From: Candidatus Gastranaerophilales bacterium
GTDB lineage: Bacteria; Cyanobacteriota; Vampirovibrionia; Gastranaerophilales; Gastranaerophilaceae
Assembly (NCBI GenBank): GCA_944323935.1
Contig: CALUUJ010000011.1
Coordinates: forward strand, 1 to 64,000
DNA: 64,000 nucleotides
Direction: 5' to 3'
The notes under the pieces were generated by a model, which worked only from the letters and a program-made list of their open reading frames with translations, did not search any database and was not told the origin of the DNA. The position numbers and the translations under genes are program-made. Numbering within the stretch: the first letter of the stretch is position 1; each line of letters starts with the position of its first letter. Positions 1 to 8,852 of the stretch are shown here, in pieces.

Positions 1-357
1 GAAGGTGACAGTGCAGATCGTGCATATATTGAAGTTGGTGGTAAATTTACATCAAATCCTTCTTATGAAGTTACTGACTCAGCTGATTTGACTGCAGATA
101 AACAATATCATCAAAGACATCATATTCAATATGGTGACGGTTCAGAAAAAATCTTATTAGTTAATAAGCTTCCATATACACCAAAACCTGATGAACCAAC
201 AGTTGAAGTTGATGATGACCAAGCAACAATGTTAAATAAATTACCGAGACAACCTGAAGTATTCAACAATGCAACAGTAATAAATGACGGTAGAACAACA
301 TTTGTAGATGTATTCGCTGCAGCTAGTCAAATAGAAATTGTTGAAGACGAAGAATAA
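1..357 (+). CDS. C-terminal part of unknown acidic protein (5' end outside window)
   Basis: The frame is open from base 1 to the TAA at 355-357, giving the last 118 residues of a protein whose start lies outside the window. The fragment is soluble-looking, rich in Asp, Glu and Thr, has no membrane segment or cysteine, and ends in an acidic tail (VEDEE). A loosely repeated phrase, LLVNKLPY and MLNKLPRQ, occurs twice about 40 residues apart. I do not recognise a family. A strong terminator follows at once, so this is the last gene of its transcript. The ORF has an internal TTG at 88 that could be mistaken for a start, but the frame continues upstream without a stop. Confidence 0.8.
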   Translation, partial: EGDSADRAYIEVGGKFTSNPSYEVTDSADLTADKQYHQRHHIQYGDGSEKILLVNKLPYTPKPDEPTVEVDDDQATMLNKLPRQPEVFNNATVINDGRTTFVDVFAAASQIEIVEDEE

Positions 358-380
358 AAGGAAATAATTAAAAATATTAA

Positions 381-409
381 AAAGGAGCTTGAAAAGGCTC
401 CTTTTTATT
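381..409 (+). terminator. Rho-independent terminator
   Basis: An 8-bp perfect stem (AAAGGAGC at 381-388 with GCTCCTTT at 397-404) is followed by a T-rich tail. It lies 24 bases after the stop of the partial gene and before the TPR gene. Confidence 0.85.
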
Positions 410-467
410 TGACTTCATTACTTATATTAATATAACATATAATAAGTATGATAAGGTGTTTTGGTTT

Positions 468-2219
468 ATGAAAATAAAATTGTGTTATTTAATTATGATA
501 TTAATGTTTGGAACTTCTGCTTTCGCAGATGCAATAATTAAGAGAAATAGTCCAAATAGAAATAGTTCTATACAAAATTCCAGTATTATATATAGTAATT
601 ATGATAGTAGTTATGAGGAAGCTTCTTTTAAATCTGCAATAAAAGAAATACAAACGAAAATTAATCTTAATCCTAATGACTATATATTATATGTGTCATT
701 GGTTGATTTGTATATGAAATCAAAAGATTATGATAGTGCTTTTGAAGAACTTGTTTTTCTTTCAAATTTGTCCAGACAAAATAAATTGAACTCAACAGTC
801 AAAAGTTATATAAGTACATTATATTTAAATAGTAAAAACTCAGCAAAATATTCAAGAGATAAAGGGCTACTTTGCGCAAATTTAGCAATAATGGCTTTGA
901 TACTTGATGATAAAGAACAAGCTGAAACTTATATTAACAAAGCTGCAAATTATTCTTTAAATACAAATATTTTAAAAAGTGCTTTGACTATTATTTTTGA
1001 CCTGAGCGGAAATTATGAGAAAGCAGTAGATATTTGTGACAAGATTATTATAAAAAATCCTAACGATATAGAAATTAGAAAATTACGTGCATTGTATCTT
1101 GTTCAAAATAAAAATATTGATGCTGCAATTATTGAATATTCAAATATCCTTTCTATTAATTCATCTGATGATGATGCTAAATATTCAATATATAAATTGT
1201 TATCTTTAAAGAATACAAGTGAAAAAGATATAGTAAAACAAATATATAAAACTGATAAGCCTGATTATGAAGTTGTGTATTCTGATTTTGCAGATATGTT
1301 TCTAAAAAGAGAAAATTTTGATTTAGCAGAGTTTTATGCAACTATTCTAACTGAAAAATATCCGAATAATGCAAAAGGATACATATTATTATCTGAAATA
1401 TATATGAAAAAAGGCAAGCTTAAGGATTCTTATGATATACTGACTAAGGCAAGAGATAAGGCTGATAGTAATGAGTTGATAGCTAAATATAATGTTTTGC
1501 TTGCTAAACTATCTGATGAACCAGTAAAAGAGGCAAATTCTTTGATTGCGACAGGTCTATATCAGCAAGCACTCGATGTTTTAGATTCAGCTAGTCAGGA
1601 AAACTTGTATGTTATATTGACTCAGGCCAGAGCTAATTATTTGTTGAATAACAAGCAAAGAACACTTGAGTTGTTGAATAAATCTATGACATTGTATCCT
1701 GAAAATTCTGATGTGTATTGTGCATTTGGTTATATATATTTACAGGAAAATGATATTGAAAGTGCAAGAAAGTATGTTAATCAATCGTTAAAATTAAATT
1801 CCGAAAATAATACCGCCATTGACCTGCTTGATATGGTGAATAATGCAGAATCACAAAAATATATAAACCAAATAATTTCTTCATATGAAGCACAGAATTA
1901 TAATGAATCAATGCGTTTGGTAGATGAAGCACTAAAAATAAATAAAAAAGATGCTGTCTTATATTATTACAAAGCTTTAAATTATATTGCTCAAAATAAA
2001 TATGCTGCTTCTACAGCTTCTTTGTATAAATGTCTTGAGCTTGATAAAAATAATGTCCTTGTTTATTTCTATTTGGGATTTGCTTTTGATAATTTATCTG
2101 AACCAGAGAATGCTTTAATTTATTATCAAAAGTTTATTGATTTATTGCCAAAGGATGATTATGGTGAAAGTGAAAAGTTAAATTATGCTAAAACTCGTAT
2201 AAATAAATTAAAAGGCTGA
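468..2219 (+). CDS. exported TPR-repeat protein
   Basis: A 583-residue protein begins with a signal peptide (MKIKLCYLIMILMFGTSAFA, likely cut after AFA), followed by tandem tetratricopeptide-like helical pairs to the C-terminus. Clear units include those around YILYVSLVDLYMKSKDYDSA, SDVYCAFGYIYLQENDIESA and VLVYFYLGFAFDNLSEPENA, with the usual small residue/aromatic spacing. TPR domains are protein-interaction scaffolds; an envelope assembly or trafficking role is inferred only from the signal peptide. A GTG at 456 is in frame, but the ATG at 468 sits about 10 bases after TAAGGTG and starts exactly at the signal peptide, so I prefer it. No catalytic domain is seen. Confidence 0.8.
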   Translation: MKIKLCYLIMILMFGTSAFADAIIKRNSPNRNSSIQNSSIIYSNYDSSYEEASFKSAIKEIQTKINLNPNDYILYVSLVDLYMKSKDYDSAFEELVFLSNLSRQNKLNSTVKSYISTLYLNSKNSAKYSRDKGLLCANLAIMALILDDKEQAETYINKAANYSLNTNILKSALTIIFDLSGNYEKAVDICDKIIIKNPNDIEIRKLRALYLVQNKNIDAAIIEYSNILSINSSDDDAKYSIYKLLSLKNTSEKDIVKQIYKTDKPDYEVVYSDFADMFLKRENFDLAEFYATILTEKYPNNAKGYILLSEIYMKKGKLKDSYDILTKARDKADSNELIAKYNVLLAKLSDEPVKEANSLIATGLYQQALDVLDSASQENLYVILTQARANYLLNNKQRTLELLNKSMTLYPENSDVYCAFGYIYLQENDIESARKYVNQSLKLNSENNTAIDLLDMVNNAESQKYINQIISSYEAQNYNESMRLVDEALKINKKDAVLYYYKALNYIAQNKYAASTASLYKCLELDKNNVLVYFYLGFAFDNLSEPENALIYYQKFIDLLPKDDYGESEKLNYAKTRINKLKG

Positions 2220-2235
2220 TGAATTTTAACAATCT

Positions 2236-2263
2236 TTGACATTTGTACAAAAACATGTATAAG
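2236..2263 (+). promoter_or_regulatory. sigma-70-type promoter
   Basis: Consensus -35 TTGACA (2236-2241), 16-base spacer, and -10-like TATAAG (2258-2263). The predicted start of transcription is only about 10 bases before the ATG at 2281, so the mRNA would be almost leaderless. It would drive the small gene at 2281 and engB. Confidence 0.6.
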
Positions 2264-2280
2264 TTTGATATTATGTAATA

Positions 2281-2526
2281 ATGGATATCTTAAAAACATT
2301 TGAAATATTTTTATCAGCACCAATTAGCATAATTCATAAACGAAATATTAAAATTATGCATATTGAGACTAATATTTTTGCTCAAAAATTGCCAGTTGAT
2401 ATCAGTTTTGATGATGATATACAGTTGACTGTATACAATAACAAAAAAGTATATAAATTGCTTTCCAGTGTAATATATAAGAAAAGATTAAAAGATGAAA
2501 ATAGCAAAAGCAAAGTTTCTTACTAG
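2281..2526 (+). CDS. small hypothetical protein upstream of engB
   Basis: An 81-residue ORF runs from ATG 2281 and overlaps the engB start by 32 bases in another frame. It has no recognisable domain. It has alternating hydrophobic and charged stretches and a basic C-terminus (KKRLKDENSKSK). Support comes from the well-formed promoter immediately upstream and from overlap typical of translational coupling. No clear ribosome binding site precedes the ATG, in keeping with a near-leaderless mRNA. It could alternatively be just leader sequence for engB. Confidence 0.45.
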   Translation: MDILKTFEIFLSAPISIIHKRNIKIMHIETNIFAQKLPVDISFDDDIQLTVYNNKKVYKLLSSVIYKKRLKDENSKSKVSY

Positions 2527-3076
2527 TGCCCCTACTATAAAAGAGTGTCCTGAACTTGAGTTGCCTGAATTCGCATTAATAGGGCGTTCTAATGTTGGAA
2601 AATCATCTTTTATTAATGCTCTTGTTAATATAAATGGGCTGGCAAAAACAAGTAATACTCCGGGGAAAACAAAATTAATTAATTTATTCAGTATTAATGA
2701 CAATTTTATTTTTGCTGATTTACCTGGTTACGGATATGCGAAAGTTTCAGGAAAGGTTCAAAATCAGTGGCAAAAAAGTCTAGAAAAATATTTATTAGAA
2801 AGAAAGTCCATTGTTTCTCTGATTCAGTTGATAGATTCAAGGCATCCTATACAGCAAAATGATTTTCAGATGGCAGAATGGATTAAATATAATAAACTTC
2901 CTTGTTTTGTTGTTGCAACAAAGGTGGATCAAATATCGCGTTCTAAAGTTTTACCTACCTGTATGAAATTTGAAAAAGAACTTAACTTACCTGTTTTTCC
3001 TTTTTGTAAATCAGAAAATTATTACAACAAAAAAATACTTGATAAGATTGAAGAAATAATAAAACTATCAATTTAA
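2495..3076 (+). CDS. engB: ribosome biogenesis GTP-binding protein EngB/YsxC
   Basis: This 193-residue TRAFAC GTPase matches EngB (YihA/YsxC) in length and motifs: G1 GRSNVGKSS (residues 30-38), the G2 threonine in NTPGKTK (about 55-60), G3 DLPGYGYA (75-82) and G4 TKVD (142-145). The family helps assemble the large ribosomal subunit. The G5 region near residue 168 reads FCKSE rather than the more usual SA-containing motif, which is tolerated in this family. The gene starts inside the preceding small ORF and converges with a minus-strand gene, overlapping its stop by 4 bases. Confidence 0.93.
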   Translation: MKIAKAKFLTSAPTIKECPELELPEFALIGRSNVGKSSFINALVNINGLAKTSNTPGKTKLINLFSINDNFIFADLPGYGYAKVSGKVQNQWQKSLEKYLLERKSIVSLIQLIDSRHPIQQNDFQMAEWIKYNKLPCFVVATKVDQISRSKVLPTCMKFEKELNLPVFPFCKSENYYNKKILDKIEEIIKLSI

Positions 3077-3471
3077 TTTTCTTTTGTATTTTCGAGAAAA
3101 GATTTTATACATTTGTGTATACTGCTTGGTGTATTCAGGTATGTTTTACTTTTTATCTCTTGTGATAATTTATATTCGTTATTTTCGTCTTCTTTTCTCT
3201 CATTTGTATTCTTATTTTCAATTTCTTCATTATAATAATCTGCAGTTTCAGAAGATTTTCTTTTTCTTTTGAATATGAATATAAAAACTAAAAATAATAA
3301 AATACAAATCGCCATTGTACCAAAAGAAACAATTGATTTTTCTGTAAAATTTTCCAACTCTGATGGTTGAGAAACAGGCGGGGAAGGAACAACCGTCCCC
3401 GCATCAAATGAGGGAATGTTTATATTAAACATATCCTTATTATTTTCATTTATTTGTATTGATTCTTCCAT
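3073..3471 (-). CDS. single-pass membrane protein, unknown function
   Basis: The 132-residue product has a Pro/Ser-rich N-terminal segment (about 1-45), one strong membrane helix (about 48-68, TMAICILLFLVFIFIF) and a positively charged stop-transfer KRKRK. A charged, Glu/Asn-rich cytoplasmic tail follows. There is no signal peptide, so a N-out/C-in type III topology is likely. It lies 11 bases downstream of rne and is probably in the same transcript. Its linkage to RNase E could reflect membrane tethering, but nothing in the sequence proves it. No known family recognised. Confidence 0.65.
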   Translation of the reverse strand: MEESIQINENNKDMFNINIPSFDAGTVVPSPPVSQPSELENFTEKSIVSFGTMAICILLFLVFIFIFKRKRKSSETADYYNEEIENKNTNERKEDENNEYKLSQEIKSKTYLNTPSSIHKCIKSFLENTKEN

Positions 3472-3482
3472 TTATTATATTG

Positions 3483-5279
3483 TTATCCTTCGGTTGTTTT
3501 TTGTTTCCTTGGCTTTCTGCCCGGTTTTTTCTTTTTTTCTTCTGTTTCAGTTTGCTCTTTTTCTTCAGTTATTCCTTCTGTTGTTATTTCCGGCGTTTCT
3601 GTTCTGGATTGTTTTTTTCTTCCGGAAGCCTTTCTTTGTTTCTTTTCTTTTTGTTGTTCGTTTTCTATTGTTTTATTTTCGATTTTTTCTTTGTTAATTT
3701 GATTTTCTTCAATAATTGGTGACTGTTCTTGAACTATTTTCATAGTTTCTTTTAGTTCTTCTTCAATAACGTTATTTTCATTTTGTTGAATAGTTTGTTC
3801 TTGTTGTTCTGTTTTAGGTTGATTATTTCTGTTATTGAATTTATTGAAGTTCTTTTTTTGTTGATTAAATTGGTTATTTTGTTGATTTGATTGATTTTGG
3901 TTATTGTTATTGTTATTGTTGTTATTTTGTTCGTTTTCTAACAAAGGATTGTTGTTCGGATTGTTGAAAACTTTATTTTGCTTATAGTTTGGGGTTTTAT
4001 TCTTAATTTGTTGAGCCGGAATTTTTAGTTTAGCTGCTTTTGCTTTTATTTCGCCTTCAACAACTGGGGCAGAGAATGTTAAGTCATCTGCAATATAACC
4101 TGTGCCTTGGCAGTGCGGGCATTTCTTACCGAATATTTCAGATAAGCTTTGTCCTTGTCTGTGTCTGGTTAATTCTACCAATCCTAAATCTGAAAGTTGC
4201 CCTACTTGCGGTTTTGCTTTGTCCTTATCAAGTGCAATTTCAAGTTCTTCCATAATTGCAAGTTTATCACGTCTGTTGTTCATATCAATAAAGTCTACAA
4301 TTACCATACCACCAATATTTCTTAACCTTAATTGACGTGCAATTTCGTGTACTGCTTCAATATTTGTTTTTACTATGGTTTCATCTTGTGTTGTTGAACT
4401 TACAAATTTACCGCTGTTTACGTCTATTACAGTTAGCGCTTCTGTTGTTTGTATGAATAAATAGCCGCCGCTCGGAAGATTAACTTTTGTTTGAAGTGCT
4501 GCTTTTATTTCTTTTACAATGCCTGATGCTACAAGTAGTGTTTCAGATCCTTTATATACATTGACGTCTATATTTTTATTCATATTCCAGTTTTGGAGAA
4601 TTTGCTGAGTTCTATGAACACCATACGAGGTATCTAAGATAATTTCATCAACGTCTTCGCTGCAGGCTTCTCTCATAACTCTGTATAGTAAGTCTTGGTC
4701 TCTATATAATAGACTTGGTGCCGGCCTTGTTTCTGCTGCTGTAACAATAGTATTCCACTTTTCAAGAAGAATTTCCATATCTTCTTGAATATCAGCATCG
4801 GACTGTCCTTCTGCTTCTGTTCTTACAATTACACCAAGACCGACGGGTTTTAAAAGACTTATAATAGATTTTAATCTTGCTCTTTCTTTTTGGTTTACTA
4901 TTTTTCTTGATACGTTTATACCAGTTTCTTGTGGCATTAATACCAAGAATCTTCCCGGCAAACTAATCATTGTTGAAACTCTTGGTCCTTTATGACCTAC
5001 AGGTTCTTTTACAACTTGTACTATAATTTTTTGTTTAGGTGATAGTTTTTCTTTTAAAGTGCCTTTACCTATTGCATCGTGTGCGTGTAAAAAACCCATT
5101 TTATCGTAGCCAACATTTACAAATGCAGCATCAATACTTGGTAATATATTATCTACAGTAGCTAAATATACATCATTTAAAAGCATATCGCCCCTATGTA
5201 CATAAAATTCACATACTTTACCGTCTTCAATTACAGCCGCAATATTATCTCTCTCTGCTACAACAATTGCTTTTGACAT
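3483..5279 (-). CDS. rne: ribonuclease E/G family endoribonuclease
   Basis: A 598-residue RNase E/G. The S1 RNA-binding domain spans about residues 36-120. The DNase I-like catalytic part has the two metal-binding aspartates in VIDVNSGKF (D285) and IVDFIDM (D329). The zinc-link CPHC (C387, C390) needed for dimer formation is present. After about residue 410 the tail is low complexity, with a run of nine Asn and many Gln, then a Glu/Lys-rich part ending in the basic KKKPGRKPRKQK. Cyanobacterial RNase E also has a short, non-homologous, basic-ended tail used for protein contacts. The enzyme starts mRNA decay and processes rRNA and tRNA. It follows the TIGR03960 radical SAM gene, an arrangement familiar from cyanobacteria. 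Confidence 0.93.
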   Translation of the reverse strand: MSKAIVVAERDNIAAVIEDGKVCEFYVHRGDMLLNDVYLATVDNILPSIDAAFVNVGYDKMGFLHAHDAIGKGTLKEKLSPKQKIIVQVVKEPVGHKGPRVSTMISLPGRFLVLMPQETGINVSRKIVNQKERARLKSIISLLKPVGLGVIVRTEAEGQSDADIQEDMEILLEKWNTIVTAAETRPAPSLLYRDQDLLYRVMREACSEDVDEIILDTSYGVHRTQQILQNWNMNKNIDVNVYKGSETLLVASGIVKEIKAALQTKVNLPSGGYLFIQTTEALTVIDVNSGKFVSSTTQDETIVKTNIEAVHEIARQLRLRNIGGMVIVDFIDMNNRRDKLAIMEELEIALDKDKAKPQVGQLSDLGLVELTRHRQGQSLSEIFGKKCPHCQGTGYIADDLTFSAPVVEGEIKAKAAKLKIPAQQIKNKTPNYKQNKVFNNPNNNPLLENEQNNNNNNNNNQNQSNQQNNQFNQQKKNFNKFNNRNNQPKTEQQEQTIQQNENNVIEEELKETMKIVQEQSPIIEENQINKEKIENKTIENEQQKEKKQRKASGRKKQSRTETPEITTEGITEEKEQTETEEKKKKPGRKPRKQKTTEG

Positions 5280-5306
5280 ATTTTTTCCTTTTCTAATTGT
5301 AAACTC

Positions 5307-7811
5307 TTACAACTTGTTCATATCTTTGTCATAGAATGCTTTTCTTGTGATTTTAAAATTTATATCAGGTCTATACAGGCTTATAACATCATCAGGTTTT
5401 ACTGACGGAATTTCTTCTGATTGTCCTGTTTTTAAAATCATTTGAAGTCTATCTTCTGATACTTCTGCTGACTTTATCGACTGTCTTATATTTACAAGTT
5501 TTTTTATACCTTTTTTATTTATCTTCTCTATAAATATTTCATTACTTGAAGATATCACTTCTTTAATATACAACAAATCTTTATTTTGTAAAATACCTTT
5601 AATAATCGGCTCAAAAGAATATAAAGCCCATTGTGCCGTAATATCAATAGCTGGAATATTTTTATCTATTTTTTTTGCTTCAATAATTTTTATCTTAGAC
5701 GGTAGAACTTTGTTAAGTTTTTCTACAAGATTTTTTTCTTCTATGTTGTTATATATTTCAATGTCAATAAGTTCGCATTCGCTTTCTACAAAGATGGGAA
5801 GTGCAATTCCAAGTGAAAATTTGGGTGATGGGTTAAAACCTTGTGAAAAGACAAGATTTAAACCTGAACGGTATAGTGCTTTTATTATTGTGTTTTGCCA
5901 GTCTAGGTGTGAGATGTATCTCATTTCATCTTTTTTTGATATTTTTAGTCTGTATTTATATGTTTCTGAAGCTTTTTGTTCAATATTATCTTTTTTGGGG
6001 TTTATTACTTTAAATTCATTATCAAGAATTTTGTGTGTTTTTAAATTTGTACATACACCGCAATTAACACAAGAAAACTCACAAGGAATTATATTTGCAG
6101 CTTTAATGGCATTATTATATTGTTCTTTTAACCATTCTTTACTTAGTCCTGTATCAATGATATCCCAAGGCAAATCTTCTTCTAATGAATAACTTCTTTG
6201 TGCCTCTTCATCTATATTGAATCCGCACTCTAATGCTGTTTGTTCCCATAAATTTTTATCTATATTTTCATCCCAAGTTGATAAATATACTCCTTTTTTG
6301 TGTAATTCAAGGAAGAATTTATTATATTTTTCATCTCCTCTTGTAAAAGCACTTTCAACTTTTGATGTAAAACTATTGTGATAATTTATTTTTACACCTT
6401 TTATTGTTTTGACTTTATCTAAAAGATATTTTATTTTATTTCTTATTTCTTCTTGAGAGTTTTGTCCAAACCATTGGAACGGTGTAAACGGTTTCGGTAC
6501 AAAAATTGATACTGTACACGTTAAATTTAGGCTGTCTTTTAACTCAAGTTCTTTTTTTAGAAGTTTACTTCTGTATTTTATTTTATTGAATAGTTCAGCC
6601 ATTTCATCAAGATCTTCGTAAGTTTCAGTTGGCAGACCTATCATAAAATATAGTTTAATATGATTGAATCCTGTTTTGTAGCAATTTAAAATTGTATCTG
6701 TAATTTGTTCTTCTGTCAGGTTTTTATTTATTACATTTCTTAGTCTTTGACTTCCCGCTTCCGGGGCTAGAGTTGCTGTTGTTGCTCTTACTCCTCTTAC
6801 AAGTTCTGCCAGTTTTGTACTATAGCGGTCTATTCTTTGGCTTGGAAGTGATACTGATACTTTCTTTTTATTCATTTCTTCGCTTAATGATTCAATTACA
6901 TTTTCTATATTTATATAATCGTTTGAAGATAATGAAAGTAGTGAATATTCGTCATAGCCCGTTTCAGATACGGACTCTTTAACCATATTTATGATATCTT
7001 CGGCTTTTCTTTCTCTGATTGGAAGATTTATGTGTCCTGCTTGACAAAAACGGCACATTCTTCCGCAGCCTCTTCTTATTTCTATAATGGTTCTGTCGTG
7101 TACACTTGAAGAATAAGGAACAGGTACTTTGGGCGCTCTGTTTAGTTTTGATATATCAAAAATTCTTTTTTTTGTTTTATTTTGTTCTTGTGGGGCAAAA
7201 ACACCTTCAATTTTAGATAATTCTTTTATTATTTCTGTCTTTGTTTTATTTTTATCTTTTAATACTTTATATTTTTCAAGAACATCAATTATAAGTTCTT
7301 CACCGTCTCCAATAAGGAATATATCAATAAAATCTTGTATTGGTCTTGGGTTAAAACAGCAAGGACCACCAGCCATTATTATTGGGTCTTTTTCTTCTCT
7401 TTTTTTTCTTTCAACTTGCAAACCTGATAATTTTATCATCTCAAGCATTGTTGGGTATGCAAGTTCATACTGAAGTGAAAACCCGATAATGTCAAAATAT
7501 TTTACCGGTCTCTTACTTTCTAATGTTAAAAATTGCAGATTGTTTTTAATTAATTCTTCTTTGTAGTCAATATCTGGTGCATAAACCCTGTCTGCCATAT
7601 ATCTTTTGTCAGCATTTACAATGTCGTATAGGATTTTTTGCCCCAGATTACTTATGGCTATTTCATATTTATCCGGAAACGCAAAAGCTATTTTTACTTC
7701 GGTCGTTTCAAAGTCTTTGTTATAACTTAAATATTCTGAACCTATATATTGGTATGGCTTTTTTATTTTATATAATAAACATTGATTTTCTATTGGTAAT
7801 TCTTGATTCAT
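5307..7811 (-). CDS. B12-binding-like radical SAM protein, TIGR03960/TIGR03936 fusion
   Basis: This 834-residue protein has an N-terminal Rossmann-like region of the B12-binding type (to about residue 200). A radical SAM core follows with the cluster motif in RRGCGRMCRFCQAG (CxxxCxxC). Near residue 580-600 there is a cysteine-rich stretch (CEFSCVNCGVC) that may bind an auxiliary cluster. The C-terminal 230 residues resemble TIGR03936/DUF2344 (starting near YRLKISKKDEMRYISHLDW). The fused form is known from cyanobacteria and Firmicutes, commonly near RNase E/G, and its reaction is not established. It abuts the upstream gene (TAA immediately followed by ATG) and precedes rne by 27 bases, so all are probably co-transcribed. 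Confidence 0.88.
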   Translation of the reverse strand: MNQELPIENQCLLYKIKKPYQYIGSEYLSYNKDFETTEVKIAFAFPDKYEIAISNLGQKILYDIVNADKRYMADRVYAPDIDYKEELIKNNLQFLTLESKRPVKYFDIIGFSLQYELAYPTMLEMIKLSGLQVERKKREEKDPIIMAGGPCCFNPRPIQDFIDIFLIGDGEELIIDVLEKYKVLKDKNKTKTEIIKELSKIEGVFAPQEQNKTKKRIFDISKLNRAPKVPVPYSSSVHDRTIIEIRRGCGRMCRFCQAGHINLPIRERKAEDIINMVKESVSETGYDEYSLLSLSSNDYINIENVIESLSEEMNKKKVSVSLPSQRIDRYSTKLAELVRGVRATTATLAPEAGSQRLRNVINKNLTEEQITDTILNCYKTGFNHIKLYFMIGLPTETYEDLDEMAELFNKIKYRSKLLKKELELKDSLNLTCTVSIFVPKPFTPFQWFGQNSQEEIRNKIKYLLDKVKTIKGVKINYHNSFTSKVESAFTRGDEKYNKFFLELHKKGVYLSTWDENIDKNLWEQTALECGFNIDEEAQRSYSLEEDLPWDIIDTGLSKEWLKEQYNNAIKAANIIPCEFSCVNCGVCTNLKTHKILDNEFKVINPKKDNIEQKASETYKYRLKISKKDEMRYISHLDWQNTIIKALYRSGLNLVFSQGFNPSPKFSLGIALPIFVESECELIDIEIYNNIEEKNLVEKLNKVLPSKIKIIEAKKIDKNIPAIDITAQWALYSFEPIIKGILQNKDLLYIKEVISSSNEIFIEKINKKGIKKLVNIRQSIKSAEVSEDRLQMILKTGQSEEIPSVKPDDVISLYRPDINFKITRKAFYDKDMNKL

Positions 7812-8144
7812 TTATGCTAAATCTTCCGGAACATATCTTTCTATATCTATAATTTCTCCATAAGACTTATTGTTTCTGAATTGGTTAAAAAAGTTCAATA
7901 ATGATTCGTAAGGTACTTTATATTTATAAAGTCCTACGCCTATTCCGTTATTTTTCATTACTGTAACTATATAAAAACATTTTTGGGCATATTCTCTTAA
8001 TGCTTCTTCTTTAAAATAATTACCGTTTTCATCTTTTGTTATTTTTACATATTGAAAACCTTTGAAAAAGCGTTGACGAGCAGTATCGCCTTCTTTTGGA
8101 GTCTTTTTAAATAAATTTATTACTTTATCTTTATCATTACTCAT
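7812..8144 (-). CDS. small conserved-looking hypothetical protein
   Basis: A 110-residue soluble protein heads the block radical SAM - rne - membrane protein. Its stop codon touches the start codon of the next gene, a strong sign of translational coupling. It has a basic N-terminus (MSNDKDKVINLFKKTPKEGD), a central hydrophobic strand (FYIVTVMKN) and a C-terminus ending ERYVPEDLA. No motif, membrane helix or signal peptide. I do not recognise the family. Confidence 0.7.
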   Translation of the reverse strand: MSNDKDKVINLFKKTPKEGDTARQRFFKGFQYVKITKDENGNYFKEEALREYAQKCFYIVTVMKNNGIGVGLYKYKVPYESLLNFFNQFRNNKSYGEIIDIERYVPEDLA

Positions 8145-8241
8145 ATTAATATTGAAGCGAAATTATTGAATTCAGGCAAGAATTTAACATAATTTTTAAT
8201 ATATAATTTATTATTTCTTTTGAATCTTTTAAAATAATTTT

Positions 8242-8826
8242 ATGTTTGAAGAATTAGAAGAAATAAAAAATAAATGTTTGAAATGTCAGAAATGTGCTTT
8301 GTCAAAAACTAGGACAAATATTGTTTTTTCTGATGGTAAACCAAACAGTAATATAGTGTTAGTCGGAGAAGCACCAGGATACTGGGAAGATCAAAAAGGT
8401 AGGCCTTTTGTCGGTAAAGCAGGTCAATTGCTTGATAAAATTTTTGAGTGTGTCGGTTTATCCCGTGAGAAAGATGTCTATATTTGTAATACATTAAAGT
8501 GCAGACCACCTGAAAACAGAGATCCTCTTCCTGAAGAAAAAGCTGCTTGTAAAGAGTATCTTGATGCTCAATTAAAAATATTAAAGCCTAAAATTATTTT
8601 GATATGCGGACGCGTGGCTTTGAATACTTTTCTTCCCGAATATCCAAGTATTACAAAGGTTAGAGGTAAATGGTTTGATGGACCAAATGGTGAAAAAATG
8701 ATGCCGATTTTTCATCCTTCATACCTTTTGAGAAATGATTCAAGAGAAAAAGGCAGTCCCAAGTGGTTAATGTGGCAAGATATTAAAGAGATAAAAAAAG
8801 TTTATGATGAAATTTGTAATAAATAG
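8242..8826 (+). CDS. family 4 uracil-DNA glycosylase (Fe-S type)
   Basis: At 194 residues this is the usual size of a type 4 (UDGa-like) uracil-DNA glycosylase. Motif A is GEAPGYWED (residues 42-50) and motif B is HPSYLLR (158-164). The cysteines expected to hold the 4Fe-4S cluster are present: C12, C15 and C18 near the N-terminus, with C87 and C103 further on. The enzyme removes uracil from DNA at the start of base excision repair. Some annotations give relatives the name 'phage SPO1 DNA polymerase-related protein'. It is transcribed divergently from the block on its left and converges with glgA. Confidence 0.92.
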   Translation: MFEELEEIKNKCLKCQKCALSKTRTNIVFSDGKPNSNIVLVGEAPGYWEDQKGRPFVGKAGQLLDKIFECVGLSREKDVYICNTLKCRPPENRDPLPEEKAACKEYLDAQLKILKPKIILICGRVALNTFLPEYPSITKVRGKWFDGPNGEKMMPIFHPSYLLRNDSREKGSPKWLMWQDIKEIKKVYDEICNK

Positions 8827-8852
8827 ATTTTATTTTAATTATTAAAATTTAT

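Noticed and set aside
3416-3722. Two overlapping plus-strand frames rich in Phe, Leu and Ser opposite the end of rne
   Set aside because: They are antisense readings of the low-complexity Gln/Asn/Lys-rich rne tail; no ribosome site or conserved pattern.
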